Origin: a virus
Direction: 5' to 3' (one strand)
IMG/VR virus record: IMGVR_UViG_3300018757_000034
Location: 1 to 53,742 of that record
DNA: 53,742 nt
Within the stretch, counting starts at the first letter, position 1. Every line of letters starts with the position of its first letter. This document shows positions 32,111 through 41,943 of the stretch, in pieces. Position numbers and translations under genes: made by a program. The notes under the pieces were generated by a model. The model worked only from the letters and a program-made list of their open reading frames with translations. It was not told where the DNA came from and made no database searches.

Positions 32111-32463
32111 GCTACAGCCGGCTCTTAACACACTGTTGTGACATCTACCATCTAAAAGAGGAACAGCCGGCGGAATCCCGGTATGGTGTTCCGGTTCAGG
32201 ATGGCCAGCCAGAATTCTCTTATCTCGATGAACCGGATATTTTGGATCAAGCTTGTTACTTTACGGAGAAAAATCAATCCGTTGTGCAGCAGGAGCCGAA
32301 TACATTGATCGTTCAATCCTTTCTGGTTCATTTCCCAGCTTCAGCGGATATTCGACTGAATGACAAAGTGGTTTGGGAAGGAACTTTTTATAAGCTGCAG
32401 AAGCCAAGAAAAATTAAAAATCATCACATTGAAGTGACGGCAGTCAGGAGTGACGATCTATGA
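32107..32463 (+). CDS. xkdH: YqbH/XkdH-like head closure protein
   Basis: A 118-residue beta-rich protein ([20 protein letters not shown], then [20 protein letters not shown]) of the YqbH/XkdH (DUF3599) group, equivalent to head-closure proteins that plug the portal after packaging. Start and stop overlap both neighbours by 4 bases, so it is tightly coupled. Confidence 0.85.
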   Translation: MSYSRLLTHCCDIYHLKEEQPAESRYGVPVQDGQPEFSYLDEPDILDQACYFTEKNQSVVQQEPNTLIVQSFLVHFPASADIRLNDKVVWEGTFYKLQKPRKIKNHHIEVTAVRSDDL

Positions 32464-32957
32464 GAATTGACGGCTTGGATGAATTTATTCAGGCACTCGA
32501 TGAAGCAATTGACGGAGGGCTTCAAAGTCAGTATGAGCTCTGGCTTGAGGCGATGGGCTATGAGTTTTTGGATATTGTGCAAGATGAAATTATGAGAACT
32601 GAAACGGTTGAAACACGCCGCTTGCTCAATTCCTTTCAAAAAGGTGACGCGGACAATATTTTCTCTACTACTGCCGGCAATCTGACATTGGATGTAGGGA
32701 CCAACTTGGATTATGCTTCTTTTGCAAACGACGGGCACTTTACAATTGATCCATCAAAGAATCTTGACCGCCGGTGGGTTCCTGGGCGTTGGAAAGGTGA
32801 TCGCTTTGAATATGATCCCGCTGCGGAAACCGGAATGCTGTTGAAGTTTCAATGGGTTGACGGATCTGGCTACTGGGACAATGCCCTGTCCATCTTTGAG
32901 CGAATGTTTGAAAAAAGTTTAGACCGCAAGCTTCAGGAATGGCTGGATGAATTCTAA
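32460..32957 (+). CDS. xkdI: XkdI/YqbI-like tail completion protein
   Basis: A 165-residue protein of the HK97 gp10-like group: IDGLDEFIQALDEAIDGGLQ at the N-terminus and TVETRRLLNSFQKGDADNIF, DYASFANDGHF further on, with tryptophans in the last third (WVPGRWKGDRFEYDP). It joins head and tail. The gene has 4-base overlap with xkdH. Confidence 0.87.
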   Translation: MRIDGLDEFIQALDEAIDGGLQSQYELWLEAMGYEFLDIVQDEIMRTETVETRRLLNSFQKGDADNIFSTTAGNLTLDVGTNLDYASFANDGHFTIDPSKNLDRRWVPGRWKGDRFEYDPAAETGMLLKFQWVDGSGYWDNALSIFERMFEKSLDRKLQEWLDEF

Positions 32958-32970
32958 AGGTGGTGATGGC

Positions 32971-33411
32971 TTGAACGATGAAGTCGGGTCCATTATGAAT
33001 TTCTTTTATCGGGTGTTTCCCGTCCAAATATATGACCGGGAGATTCCTATTCAAATTAAAACCCCGTCTCTCTATTTTCCGCCGCCTTTCGTAGCGGATG
33101 GAAATGACACCGTATCAACGTATATGAAAACATACAGCCTCAATGTGAAGCTATTTCATAAGGATTCACAACAGGCCCACGATGAAGCTGAGAAGATCGC
33201 TGAGGCTGTACGGGAAAGGCGCAGCACGATTCCTCTTGTTGATACTGAAGGAACTGAGACGGGAGAATCCTTGCGAATCAATCGGATAGAATCACGAATA
33301 TCTGATAAAGGGGTCGCTGTGCTGGTTGTTCAATGGAACAGCCGGTATTGGTACAAAAGAGATGAAAAGCCAGCTCTTCAAGATTTTGATTTTACAAGCG
33401 GGGTGAAATAA
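32971..33411 (+). CDS. xkdJ: XkdJ/YqbJ-like tail terminator
   Basis: About 146 residues of the tail-terminator type (IMNFFYRVFPVQIYDREIPI, then QIKTPSLYFPPPF, and SLRINRIESRISDKGVAVLV). TTG 32971 is chosen because AAAGGTGGTGATGGC precedes it; an in-frame ATG at 32947 falls within the previous gene and lacks a site. It caps the growing tail tube and sheath in myoviruses. Confidence 0.85.
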   Translation: MNDEVGSIMNFFYRVFPVQIYDREIPIQIKTPSLYFPPPFVADGNDTVSTYMKTYSLNVKLFHKDSQQAHDEAEKIAEAVRERRSTIPLVDTEGTETGESLRINRIESRISDKGVAVLVVQWNSRYWYKRDEKPALQDFDFTSGVK

Positions 33412-33639
33412 GTGGATACAAAGAAAGTAAAAAATGAAGAGGTTCAGGGGCAAGAGAATGCCACGCGCCGCCCTGAATCTCTTTTTCATATTCAAGACTT
33501 ACGGGAGCACAGTAAAGAGCTGTTCGGGGTTAAACCGGAAGTTCTGGACGGTGCTCTTTTTGGTTTAGACCAGAAGCAAGTCACAAAATCAGAAGCGAAG
33601 AAACGCATCCGCGAATTTCTTCGGAAGGAGGCTAACTAA
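33412..33639 (+). CDS. YqzN/YkzM-like small protein
   Basis: A 75-residue charged protein at the place between xkdJ and the sheath gene where PBSX and skin carry their YqzN/YkzM gene. The C-terminus (VTKSEAKKRIREFLRKEAN) is a basic helix. It starts at GTG directly after the xkdJ stop, with GCGGGGTGAAATAA as binding site. The role is unknown. Confidence 0.75.
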   Translation: MDTKKVKNEEVQGQENATRRPESLFHIQDLREHSKELFGVKPEVLDGALFGLDQKQVTKSEAKKRIREFLRKEAN

Positions 33640-35040
33640 ATGAATGGCGGAACATTTACGCCCGGCAAGGAAAAGGAACGTGCCGGCATTTATTTTAATT
33701 TCAAAACAACAGCCCAGGAACGCGTTTCTCTTGGTGAGCGTGGGATTGCGGCTATTCCTGTTAAAACAAGCTGGGGAGAAGCGAAAAAGTTCATTTCAAT
33801 TTCAAGCATTGAGGACTTGAATAAGAAAGTCGGTTTGCCAATTGATGATCCAACCCTCCTACTTTTCAGAGAGGCTAAGAAAAAAGCACAGACGGTTCTC
33901 CTGTATCGCTTGAATGAAGGAAACCGGGCTACAGGTGATATTGATGAAGGTGTAAAAGCTACAGCCAATTATGGCGGCACAAAGGGCAATGACATTATTA
34001 TTCAAGTCAGCGAGAATGTCCTGGATTCTTCAAAATTTGACGTCACTACATTCTTTAATCAGTCTGAGGTCGATAAACAGACGGTTTCTAAGGCAGAGGA
34101 ACTCAAGTCAAACCAATACGTCACCTTCACTGGAAAAGGAGAACTGACCATTACAATTCCGCTTTCAGGGGCTGAAGGTGACAAGGAAGAAGGAAAATTA
34201 AACACTTCTGCCGGAGTCCGGTTGTCTGGCGGCACAGACAAAAGTGTATCGAATGAAGACTATATGGACTTCTTGGAGGCAGCCGAAACAGAATACTTCG
34301 ATACCATCGCATTACCGGTGAAAAACAGTGAGCAGCTGAAAGCCACATTCGTATCCTTTATTCAGCGTTTACGGGATAAGCAAGGGCGCAAGGTTCAAGG
34401 TGTTCTTTCCGGTTATAAAGGCGATTATGAAGGCATTATCAATGTGACAGAAGGCGTGCTGTTGGAAGACGGTACAGAAATTGCGCCGCATCAGGCCACA
34501 GCATGGGTAGCCGGGGCCAGCGCGGGAGCTTCTTTCAATCAATCCTTGACCTTTGTTGAATACGAAGGTGCGGTGGATGTCCTGAACCGCCTTGATGATG
34601 ACACAGTCATTGAAAAGCTGAACAACGGGGAGTTCTTGTTCACGTTCGATGCCCGTGATAAATCCGTCAGTGTTGAAAAGGATATTAATTCTCTCACGAC
34701 CTATACGGCCGAGAAGAATAAAAAATTCTCGAAAAACAAAATCATCCGGGTACTTGATGCCATTAACAACGATCTCACGCGGGAACTGAAGGCGCTCATT
34801 AAATCCAGAAAAGGAACCGGCAGTGACATCCCGGCTTCTGATGATGGCCTGCAGTATGTCAAAACGCTCATCATTCAATACCTGACGACACTTGAAGACG
34901 GAGACGGGATTATAGGATTTGATTCAGATAACGATCTGACTATCAAGCTGAATGAGAACCGTGACGGATTCTTGATTGACTTGGCCGTTCAGCCGGTTGA
35001 CGCAGCTGAAAAATTCTACTTCAATGTGGAGGTGAAGTAA
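33640..35040 (+). CDS. xkdK: Contractile tail sheath protein (XkdK-like)
   Basis: A 466-residue sheath subunit that surrounds the tail tube and contracts on infection. Characteristic segments are RAGIYFNFKTTAQERVSLGE, GIAAIPVKTSWG, a variable middle domain rich in beta strands, VLLEDGTEIAPHQATAWVAG, and the C-terminal INDLTRELKALIKSRKG-like assembly domain (INNDLTRELKALIKS) with the FYFNVEVK end. It has a strong GGAAGGAGGCTAACTAA site. Presence of a sheath makes the element a myovirus-type phage. Confidence 0.95.
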   Translation: MNGGTFTPGKEKERAGIYFNFKTTAQERVSLGERGIAAIPVKTSWGEAKKFISISSIEDLNKKVGLPIDDPTLLLFREAKKKAQTVLLYRLNEGNRATGDIDEGVKATANYGGTKGNDIIIQVSENVLDSSKFDVTTFFNQSEVDKQTVSKAEELKSNQYVTFTGKGELTITIPLSGAEGDKEEGKLNTSAGVRLSGGTDKSVSNEDYMDFLEAAETEYFDTIALPVKNSEQLKATFVSFIQRLRDKQGRKVQGVLSGYKGDYEGIINVTEGVLLEDGTEIAPHQATAWVAGASAGASFNQSLTFVEYEGAVDVLNRLDDDTVIEKLNNGEFLFTFDARDKSVSVEKDINSLTTYTAEKNKKFSKNKIIRVLDAINNDLTRELKALIKSRKGTGSDIPASDDGLQYVKTLIIQYLTTLEDGDGIIGFDSDNDLTIKLNENRDGFLIDLAVQPVDAAEKFYFNVEVK

Positions 35041-35041
35041 G

Positions 35042-35485
35042 ATGGCTTTTAAAGCTCAAAACACGATCTCAGGAAAAGAAGGCCGTCTGTTTTTGGATGG
35101 TGAAGAACTGGCCTTTATTAAAACATTTGAAGCAAACGTGGAGAAAAATAAAGCAGAGGTCAATGTCATGGGCCGCCGTATGACAGGGCATAAGACAACG
35201 GGGGCAAATGGAACAGGAACAGCCACGTTCTACAAAGTTACATCACGATTTGTGCAGCTGATGCTGAACTATGTGAAAAAGGGAGAAGATCCGTATTTCA
35301 CATTGCAGGCCGTTCTCGATGACCAGTCTTCCGGCCGCGGAACAGAACGAGTCACACTGTTTGATGTGAACTTTGACTCCGCCAAAATCGCAGGGCTCGA
35401 TGTAGACTCAGAAGCGCTTGAGGAGGAAGTGCCGTTTACTTTCGAGGATTTTGATTTGCCTGAGAAATTGAATGATGCGTTTTGA
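35042..35485 (+). CDS. xkdM: Tail tube protein (XkdM-like)
   Basis: A 147-residue tube subunit: ISGKEGRLFLDGEELAFIKT, VMGRRMTGHKTTGANGTGTA, FVQLMLNYVKKGEDPYF and VTLFDVNFDSAKIAGLDVDS. This is the XkdM/YqbM family, the inner tube of contractile tails. It follows the sheath stop by one base. A 567-base gap follows before the next tail gene, and holds a type I toxin locus. Confidence 0.95.
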   Translation: MAFKAQNTISGKEGRLFLDGEELAFIKTFEANVEKNKAEVNVMGRRMTGHKTTGANGTGTATFYKVTSRFVQLMLNYVKKGEDPYFTLQAVLDDQSSGRGTERVTLFDVNFDSAKIAGLDVDSEALEEEVPFTFEDFDLPEKLNDAF

Positions 35486-35623
35486 AAACTAATGAATAGG
35501 GTATAAGTGTAAACAAGAGTTTTTTTGAGTAAATAAAAGGATATTAGCGGAATATGTCCATTTTTTAAGGTATTCAAATTTAAGGTGTTTACACTTTTTG
35601 TGTACTCGGATGGCTCAATATAG

Positions 35624-35629
35624 TATAAT
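35624..35629 (+). promoter_or_regulatory. Candidate -10 element of an antisense antitoxin RNA
   Basis: TATAAT within TAGTATAATAAG, 17 bases downstream of TGTACT; TTTACA lies farther upstream at 35588. A transcript from here would run rightward across the toxin gene to the terminator at 35987-36017. Confidence 0.45.
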
Positions 35630-35708
35630 AAGTATTCAAATAGAGAACTTTTGAATAGTACTATTCAAAAACGGCATTAAGTATTTTTTTCATTGTAAAT
35701 GCATAAAA

Positions 35709-35742
35709 TAAAGAAGACCCGACTGCGGCCAACAGTCGAGTC
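35709..35742 (-). terminator. Terminator of the toxin mRNA
   Basis: On the minus strand GACTCGACTG pairs with CAGTCGGGTC around TTGGCCG, followed by TTCTTTATTTT. It would end the toxin transcript about 90-120 bases after the stop codon. Confidence 0.75.
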
Positions 35743-35786
35743 AGATGTACAAAGTGGCCCTCAAGGGGCTGGCTCAAAATCGTCTT

Positions 35787-35836
35787 AAATAGACTTTCCC
35801 TTTAAACTTTTGCGGGTCTCAAGGGAAGTCTATTTT
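35787..35836. repeat. Long inverted repeat at the toxin stop codon
   Basis: AAATAGACTTTCCCTT (35787-35802) pairs with AAGGGAAGTCTATTTT (35821-35836) with one bulge. The right arm contains the toxin stop codon. Similar sequence (CAAGGGAAGT) also occurs in the toxin 5' leader, so alternative long-range pairing is possible, as known for type I toxin mRNAs. Confidence 0.7.
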
Positions 35837-35907
35837 TCTTTCTTCGACAACACGGCAATTAACATGCCAAAAGCAATCATTAATGAGATTGTTTCGTATG
35901 TTGTCAT
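35830..35907 (-). CDS. Type I toxin, TxpA/BsrG-like holin-like membrane peptide
   Basis: A 25-residue peptide beginning MTTYETISLMIAFGMLIAVL and ending SKKEK: a short N-terminal segment, one membrane helix and a basic tail, the pattern of the Bacillus TxpA/BsrE/BsrG toxins (holin-like toxin family; compare the TYESLM opening of TxpA). The ribosome binding site GAAGGGGGTGATGCTT is very strong. It is encoded opposite to the tail operon, with an extended -10 (TGGTAAAAT, minus strand, 35977-35985) giving a message of roughly 265 bases. Excess peptide should damage the membrane or wall unless the antisense RNA is present, so it stabilises the prophage. Confidence 0.88.
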   Translation of the reverse strand: MTTYETISLMIAFGMLIAVLSKKEK

Positions 35908-35976
35908 AAGCATCACCCCCTTCCATAGGGGATGAGCCAACTTCCCTTGAGTGAGCCGAAACTTTGTACAAAGAAT

Positions 35977-35985
35977 ATTTTACCA
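35977..35985 (-). promoter_or_regulatory. Extended -10 promoter of the toxin gene
   Basis: On the minus strand TGGTAAAAT gives TG-N-TAAAAT, about 70 bases upstream of the toxin ATG. The -35 region is weak, which extended -10 promoters tolerate. Confidence 0.5.
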
Positions 35986-35986
35986 T

Positions 35987-36017
35987 AACACTCTCAAACA
36001 CCGAGAGTGTTTTTTTA
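35987..36017 (+). terminator. Rho-independent terminator inside the tail operon
   Basis: AACACTCTC-N7-GAGAGTGTT is followed by TTTTTT. It would end the antisense RNA and also affects transcription from xkdM into xkdN, which starts 36 bases later. Confidence 0.8.
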
Positions 36018-36052
36018 TTGCCTAAAGACAAAATGAAAAGGAGCTAATACAC

Positions 36053-36502
36053 ATGAGCGAAAAACAAAACGAAAAAGTATATGATCTTTCCTTCTTTATG
36101 CCGGGACAAACCGAGGAATCGGAAGAAGTAAAGGTGCCTATCTCTAAGCGTTTTAAAGACAAAGAGGGAAACGTCATTCCTTTTGTGTTCAAAGCCATCA
36201 CGACAGAGCGCATCGATGAGTTAGAAAAAGAGAACACAACTTTTAAAAATGTGAAAGGCCGGGGCCGTGTGAAAGACTTGGACACTCAACGTTTCTATGC
36301 CCGAATTGCGGTTGAGTCTACTGTTTACCCGGATTTTCGTTCAAAAGAGTTGCGTGAGGCATATAAAACACCTGATCCAGTAGAAGTCGCCAAGCGCGTG
36401 CTGTCAGTCGGCGGTGAATATGCGAACTGGCTCAACAAAGCAATCGAAATCAACGGCTTTGAAGACGATCCAGAAGATTTAGAAGCCGCTGTAAAAAACT
36501 AA
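36053..36502 (+). CDS. xkdN: Tail assembly chaperone, short form (XkdN-like)
   Basis: A 149-residue acidic protein of the XkdN/YqbN family (YDLSFFMPGQTEESEEVKVP, then FVFKAITTERIDELEKENTT). Like phage lambda gpG it should coat the tape measure protein during tail assembly. The ATG follows AAAGGAGCTAATACAC. The last codons before the stop form a slippery sequence, so a second, longer product is predicted (see 36053-36681). Confidence 0.9.
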   Translation: MSEKQNEKVYDLSFFMPGQTEESEEVKVPISKRFKDKEGNVIPFVFKAITTERIDELEKENTTFKNVKGRGRVKDLDTQRFYARIAVESTVYPDFRSKELREAYKTPDPVEVAKRVLSVGGEYANWLNKAIEINGFEDDPEDLEAAVKN

Positions 36503-36681
36503 TCAAGGATGGGAATAAGGAGGCCGTGTATTTGTATTACTGCATGCATGAGCTTCATTATTCTCCATCCCAACTATTAGAAATCTATGAAGCGCCTCGA
36601 CATTTTAAGGCGTTTTTATTTGGACTTATCGGTCACAAACTTGAAGTTTTAGAGAAAGAGGCAAAGAAGGGAGGTAAATAG
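36053..36681 (+). CDS. Tail assembly chaperone, long form made by -1 frameshift
   Basis: At 36493-36499 the heptamer A-AAA-AAC lies in the right phase, with the stop codon of the short form immediately after. A -1 shift there continues in the next frame to TAG at 36679-36681, adding about 60 residues (LIKDGNKEAVYLYYCMHELH, then YSPSQLLEIYEAPRHFKAFL and GHKLEVLEKEAKKGGK), for a total of 209. This is the G/GT arrangement found before the tape measure gene in many tailed phages. The downstream frame could also be started separately at TTG 36532 after AATAAGGAGG, but the slippery site makes fusion more likely. Confidence 0.85.
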
Positions 36682-36684
36682 ATT

Positions 36685-39600
36685 ATGGCCAAATTAACTG
36701 CACGCTTTGATCTGCAGGATCGCATGACCTCCCGTCTACGTGCGATTCGGGGTGAGATGGTTCGTATTGATAGACTCAGACAAAGGACTGAACAGCGCCC
36801 TTTTGTTATTCGGGTACGAGATAGGGCTAGCCAAACATTGAGAAGAATTCATATGTTTATCCTTCGGGATATCGGCAAGTCTCATCAGCTTGTCCTTTCT
36901 GTGAAAGATTTGGCTACCCGATCCATGCAAAAGATGAATCGATTTATCGCACGACGGATGCCGCGAACCCATGAAATCATGATGAAAGTGGTAGACCGGG
37001 CAACACCGCAGATTCTGCGACTGAGGCGATATTTAGATCGTCACTTATCTGGTCCTCGCAGAATCCTTATTGAGGCAAAGGATCGGGCGACGGCCGTCAT
37101 TCGCCGTATTTCCAGGTATGCCAAAGATCAGCTAGAAAGAGGCTACAATGTTACAGTTCGGGCAGTAGACATGGTGACGAAAACCGTGAATCGTATCGTC
37201 TCAAGTGCCAGGCGTGAAATTCCGGAGTACTACAAATCAAGTATTCAAGCGATTGACCGGTTTACAGCGCCTGCCCGACGGGTTACGTCTTTTGCGAACC
37301 AACACTTGAACCGGACATGGACCGCCACTGTCAAAGTGTTAGACCTTGCAACTAAGCCTTTGAAGGCGATCGCTTCCGCGGCAACTTCAACACTCGGAAT
37401 TCTTGGTGTAGGAGCCGGGGCGACCGGGGGAATTGTCGTTCCTTTAAAGATGGTTGCCGACCGTCAAAATATGACCACTGCATTTGAAACTCTACTCGGA
37501 AGCCGGGCTAAAGCCGATCAAAGACTGGACGAATTAACAACATTCGCTGGTCAAACTCCATTTACCCGGGATGAAATCTTTGAATCAAGCCGGGTGCTGC
37601 AGGTCTTTACAGGAAACGCCCTTTCTACTGCTGAAGGGATGAAACTTGTCGGGGATGTTGCTGCAGGTGTGCAGCGGCCATTCTCGGAAGTCGCTCTTTG
37701 GATGGGACGTCTCTATGACGGGATCAAGTCTGGCCGTCCGATCGGGGATGCTACGGCAGCCCTGCAAGAAATGGGGGCGATCTCAGGTGAGGCTCGCGGC
37801 AAACTTGAGAAATTAGCGGAGAGTGGACAGGACATTTCTAAAACTTGGCCGCAGGTCACAAAAGAATTCAGTAAATACAATGACATGATGGTCAAGATGT
37901 CTGACAACCTCGCAAACTTATTTTTAGGGGTTAAGTCATTTATCAATAACTCCATTCTCATGCCATGGGGAAAAGGGCTGGCAGAGGCATTTCAGCCGGC
38001 TCTTGAAGCGTTTAGAGAATGGCGCGGTGAATACTCTTTTGTACTGACAGACCTTACAAATAAAGCTCAGAAGGCAGGAAAGGCCTTTGCAGAAAGCTTC
38101 TTGAATCCGACGAAAAATGTGTTTGGCTTCATCGGTGAACAGTTCAAAATCCTTTTTCCAGGAGAACTTACGAAAAAACAAAAGAAAGAGCTGGAGCTTA
38201 AATTCAAAGAAGATCCTAAGCTGAAAAAACGGTTTGATCAGCTGCAGAAATACAGGGATATGGATTTTAAAACCCGTTGGCAGATCGTGCTGGATAACAC
38301 GAAGGACGTCTTCGGAGAATGGTGGAAAAAGACGGGAGAACCCGGCTTAATTAAAATGGCAGGCAATCTCGGCAGCACTTACGGAGGCATCATTAATGGG
38401 GTTATCAATGGTTTGCTTGGAATTGATGATAAGTCATCCGAAAATGGATTCGTCAATGCCGGAACAAAAGCCGGCCGGACATTTGTTGTCAGCTTTGTGG
38501 ATGCTTTGGATCCGGTTGAGCTGTCGATGCGTATTGCGAAAAAGCTCGCTAAATTAAATTGGGATGCGGTTACCGGTCAAGGTTCTGTTGGTGGTGCCCT
38601 TCTTGCTGATGCGCTCGCTTTAGCCTTTATCGGTAAGGTGGGACGTCTTCTCAAGCCTGTTGGGAAGCTTGTTTCTGGTGTTTTCGCAGGCTATAAGTGG
38701 CTAAAAAACAGGCCGGGTTCCGGTGGAAGAACAGGTGGCCCTCTCACCCCAGGTAAGAACAAAAGAGCTGGCGGAGGCCGTCGAGGACCGGAATACCGGA
38801 ACCCTTGGTTTGGTCAAGGAGAAAGGGTTTCTCTATCAAATCCAAACCAAACGAGAGGCGGCGGGTTCTGGAGCAAAGCAGGAAAAGGGGCCAAGTCAGT
38901 CGGTAAACGCGTTCCAATCTTAGGAACCGCGCTTGCTGCAACCGAACTCATTGGCATGAATAAAGACAATGCTGGTGAAAAATTAGGCGGTTTTGGTGGC
39001 GGCTTGGCAGGATCAGCTGGAGGAGCAAGTGCAGGGGCTGCCGTCGGAACTTTAATTGCACCAGGTATCGGAACCGCAGTCGGTGGTGTTATCGGTGGTG
39101 TCGCCGGTGGCATCGGCGGTTCAGACTTTGGACAATCCATTGGAAAGTGGATTGATGATGGCGGCATCATGAAAACATGGGATACTATTGTGAAAAAGTC
39201 GTCAGAAGCTTGGACCAATATTCAAAAGACATGGGAAAAGGTGTCTGACTGGTTTCAGGAAAATGTATCAGATCCTGTCTCTAAAACGTTTGATGATGCG
39301 CTCACCTGGATTAAGAATACTTGGTCAACCGTCACAACGTGGTTCGAAGAAAATGTTTGGAATCCTTTTCTGAAACCTGTCGTCGATTTTGCTATTCAAG
39401 TCTGGGGCTGGTTAGAACAAGCGTGGTCATGGATCCAAGACACTTGGAAAACTGTAAAGACGTGGTTTCAAGATAACGTTTGGACGCCTATATACAATAT
39501 TGGAGTAAGAATTATAAACAATGTTGTAGGCTTCTTTGCGGTAGCCTGGTATTCTATCCAGTTGGTATGGGGAATTGCTTCATCATGGTTCATGGAATAT

Positions 39601-41943
39601 GTTTGGGACCCAATATTATCCCATGTTGTTCAATTCGCAATAGACGTGTGGAACTGGCTCGTGCAGGCTTGGAACTGGATTTCTGAAACATGGGAAACCG
39701 TCTCGACCTGGTTTGTCGAAAATGTTTGGGATCCAATATTGTCCCACGTTGTTCAATTTGCATTGGATGTGTGGGATTGGTTCGTTAAAGCATGGAACTG
39801 GATTTCCGAAACATGGGAGACTGTTTCAACTTGGTTCGTTGAAAATGTCTGGGATCCAATTTTGGAGCCTGCGATTCAGACCGCAACAGATATCTGGAAC
39901 TGGCTTGTCCAAGCATGGAATTGGATCAAAGAAACATGGGACACTGTTTCGAAATGGTTCACTGAGAACGTCTGGGATCCGATCATTAAAAATCTTATTA
40001 TAGCAGCTATCCAAATTTACGGTCATTTTTGGATGGCAAAAAATAAAGTGATCAAATACTGGACCGATATTTCTGCTTGGTTTGATGAACATGTTAAAAA
40101 ACCAATAGTCGGGGTCGCAAATGACATATCAAAAGCGTTTGAAAAAGCGTTTGGCTGGGTCGGAAAAGTCTGGGATAAGGCAAAGGATTTTGGAGGCGGT
40201 ATAAAACAAAGCTGGGACGATCTGTGGCAGGGTAAAAACAAAACAACCTTTGAAAAAATTGGTGAAGAAAAGACAGGCTGGAAGCCAAAAGAAATACCTG
40301 ATAAAAAGGCTACAGGTGGCTACATCACAAAACCAACTATTTCATGGATTGGAGAAGCCGGTAATGAATTTGTCATCCCGACAGAAAACAACCGGGGCCG
40401 CGGAAAGATGCTGCTCTCACAAGCGGCAACTCAACTCGGTATGCGGGTTGTTGATGATATCGGCTCTGTTTCTACGGATGCCGGAACTGTCGCACCTATT
40501 TCGAGTGTTGCTTCCTATTCTGCTTCAGTATCGCCATCAATGAATGCGGGAAACATGACGAATCAAGCATCGTCTTTTGGTCAGCAATTTACAGAAGGCT
40601 TTGACGAAGGTCTCAATTCAAACGTTGTCTCTATAGAAGACTGGAAGAAGAAAAACATTCAAACACCTTTTAATAACCTGGTGACAAGTTCCCCATCCTT
40701 CGGGAAAAATGTCGTAGCTGGATATGCTTCAGGGCAGAATGCAACTTCTACCGGAACAGATGGATTCTTGCAGTCAAAAGTGAAGACGCCATTTCAAAAC
40801 ACAGTGAATACGGCTTCTTCATGGGGTGTGAATACGGTTAGAGGATTTGCGGCTGGCCAGAATGCTACGCCTACAGGTACAAACCAATATGTCAACACCC
40901 ATATCAATAAGCCGTTTCTTGATTCGAAACAGTCATCAAGAGGCTGGGGATCTGGCATGATTGGCAATTTTGTATCCGGCATGAATTCAAAAGAGAATGA
41001 AGTAAAAGAAGCTGCCAAGGAATTGGCCAAGAAAGTGGAACAAGCTTTCCGCGATGAGTTGGATATTCACTCCCCATCCCGAGTCATGATGAGCCTCGGG
41101 CGTTTTGCGTCTGTTGGTATCGTGAAAGGTTTAAGCTCAGTCGATGTGAAGAGTTTCGCCGAAAAACAAGCCGGCTCTCTTGCCGCAGCCTTCTCGGGGA
41201 TGGGAGCAGTCGGTGGCAACGTAAAAGACTGGCTGCAGAAGGCTCTTATGATCACAGGCACGTCGATGAGTTGGCTTGGCCCACTATCTCAAATGGCCAT
41301 GCATGAATCAGGCGGAAACCCGCGGGCCATTAACCTGTGGGACAGCAATGCCAAGCGGGGCACGCCATCAAAAGGATTAATGCAAACCATCGATCCAACC
41401 TTTAATGCCTATAAGATGAAAGGGTTAAATGATATTTGGAACCCGATTCATAATGCGGTGGCAGCCATCAATTACATCAAAGCTCGGTATGGTTCTGTTT
41501 TTAACACGCCGGGAATGAGAAGCAAGCGAAATGGCGGCGGCTATAAGGGCTACGCGAACGGCGGGTTAATCACAAATGAACAAATTGCTCGCATCGGTGA
41601 AGGTGGAAAACGGGAATGGATTATTCCAGAAGAGCGCGGCATCCGCGGTCGTTATCTGCTTTCTCAGGCAGCACAGGCACTTGGTCTTGATGTGATCGAT
41701 CCATCGTCTCAACAATCTGGCATGTCATCTGATCAAGTGGATATTGCCACATCTGGCCAAACTGGTGCCGCCACGGTCGTCCCGTCTGGAACCAAAGAAA
41801 TCAACATCCATTTTAATGGCGATCAGCATTTTCACAATGATCAAGATGTGGATCGCTTAATTGATAAAATCAAACAGGCCTTAGTTGATGAGTTAGAAGA
41901 GGACATTAACATTGGAACGAAGGGAAGTGTAGCTTTTGACTAA
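36685..41943 (+). CDS. xkdO: Tape measure protein with lytic transglycosylase domain (XkdO-like)
   Basis: A 1752-residue protein that sets tail length. Residues 1-230 contain about six degenerate repeats of 37 residues (DRAT/DLAT, then basic helix). Residues 240-420 have the conserved tape-measure core ([20 protein letters not shown]). A glycine-rich membrane-like stretch lies near 765-815. Residues about 840-1140 contain tryptophan-rich 41-residue repeats ([30 protein letters not shown]). Residues about 1510-1610 are a soluble-lytic-transglycosylase-like domain with catalytic glutamate in [14 protein letters not shown] and [10 protein letters not shown]. Two IGE.G motifs ([20 protein letters not shown], and [20 protein letters not shown]) flank it. 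The start follows GGGAGGTAAATAGATT. Confidence 0.95.
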   Translation: MAKLTARFDLQDRMTSRLRAIRGEMVRIDRLRQRTEQRPFVIRVRDRASQTLRRIHMFILRDIGKSHQLVLSVKDLATRSMQKMNRFIARRMPRTHEIMMKVVDRATPQILRLRRYLDRHLSGPRRILIEAKDRATAVIRRISRYAKDQLERGYNVTVRAVDMVTKTVNRIVSSARREIPEYYKSSIQAIDRFTAPARRVTSFANQHLNRTWTATVKVLDLATKPLKAIASAATSTLGILGVGAGATGGIVVPLKMVADRQNMTTAFETLLGSRAKADQRLDELTTFAGQTPFTRDEIFESSRVLQVFTGNALSTAEGMKLVGDVAAGVQRPFSEVALWMGRLYDGIKSGRPIGDATAALQEMGAISGEARGKLEKLAESGQDISKTWPQVTKEFSKYNDMMVKMSDNLANLFLGVKSFINNSILMPWGKGLAEAFQPALEAFREWRGEYSFVLTDLTNKAQKAGKAFAESFLNPTKNVFGFIGEQFKILFPGELTKKQKKELELKFKEDPKLKKRFDQLQKYRDMDFKTRWQIVLDNTKDVFGEWWKKTGEPGLIKMAGNLGSTYGGIINGVINGLLGIDDKSSENGFVNAGTKAGRTFVVSFVDALDPVELSMRIAKKLAKLNWDAVTGQGSVGGALLADALALAFIGKVGRLLKPVGKLVSGVFAGYKWLKNRPGSGGRTGGPLTPGKNKRAGGGRRGPEYRNPWFGQGERVSLSNPNQTRGGGFWSKAGKGAKSVGKRVPILGTALAATELIGMNKDNAGEKLGGFGGGLAGSAGGASAGAAVGTLIAPGIGTAVGGVIGGVAGGIGGSDFGQSIGKWIDDGGIMKTWDTIVKKSSEAWTNIQKTWEKVSDWFQENVSDPVSKTFDDALTWIKNTWSTVTTWFEENVWNPFLKPVVDFAIQVWGWLEQAWSWIQDTWKTVKTWFQDNVWTPIYNIGVRIINNVVGFFAVAWYSIQLVWGIASSWFMEYVWDPILSHVVQFAIDVWNWLVQAWNWISETWETVSTWFVENVWDPILSHVVQFALDVWDWFVKAWNWISETWETVSTWFVENVWDPILEPAIQTATDIWNWLVQAWNWIKETWDTVSKWFTENVWDPIIKNLIIAAIQIYGHFWMAKNKVIKYWTDISAWFDEHVKKPIVGVANDISKAFEKAFGWVGKVWDKAKDFGGGIKQSWDDLWQGKNKTTFEKIGEEKTGWKPKEIPDKKATGGYITKPTISWIGEAGNEFVIPTENNRGRGKMLLSQAATQLGMRVVDDIGSVSTDAGTVAPISSVASYSASVSPSMNAGNMTNQASSFGQQFTEGFDEGLNSNVVSIEDWKKKNIQTPFNNLVTSSPSFGKNVVAGYASGQNATSTGTDGFLQSKVKTPFQNTVNTASSWGVNTVRGFAAGQNATPTGTNQYVNTHINKPFLDSKQSSRGWGSGMIGNFVSGMNSKENEVKEAAKELAKKVEQAFRDELDIHSPSRVMMSLGRFASVGIVKGLSSVDVKSFAEKQAGSLAAAFSGMGAVGGNVKDWLQKALMITGTSMSWLGPLSQMAMHESGGNPRAINLWDSNAKRGTPSKGLMQTIDPTFNAYKMKGLNDIWNPIHNAVAAINYIKARYGSVFNTPGMRSKRNGGGYKGYANGGLITNEQIARIGEGGKREWIIPEERGIRGRYLLSQAAQALGLDVIDPSSQQSGMSSDQVDIATSGQTGAATVVPSGTKEINIHFNGDQHFHNDQDVDRLIDKIKQALVDELEEDINIGTKGSVAFD
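39589..39975 (+). repeat. Tandem 123-bp repeats in the tape measure gene
   Basis: Three clear copies plus a partial fourth encode 41-residue units, beginning [54 protein letters not shown] and [14 protein letters not shown]. More diverged units extend left to about 39170. The middle copies are nearly identical at protein level, implying recent duplication. Confidence 0.85.

Larger units (their letters stand above)
35630..36017 (+). ncRNA. Putative RNA antitoxin antisense to the type I toxin mRNA
   Basis: Bounds are inferred from a -10 element at 35624-35629 and a rho-independent terminator at 35987-36017 on the same strand. The RNA would be complementary to the whole toxin message, as RatA is to part of txpA in skin, which sits in the comparable region near yqbM. 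No gene is encoded in this direction. Confidence 0.4.

Noticed and set aside
34369-34878. A 169-residue minus-strand frame inside the sheath gene
   Set aside because: It is the complement of a confident structural gene, with no start signal or family.
35819-36031. A 70-residue minus-strand frame across the toxin locus
   Set aside because: The 25-residue frame in another phase has the strong ribosome binding site and the membrane-toxin pattern; the longer frame is its shadow.
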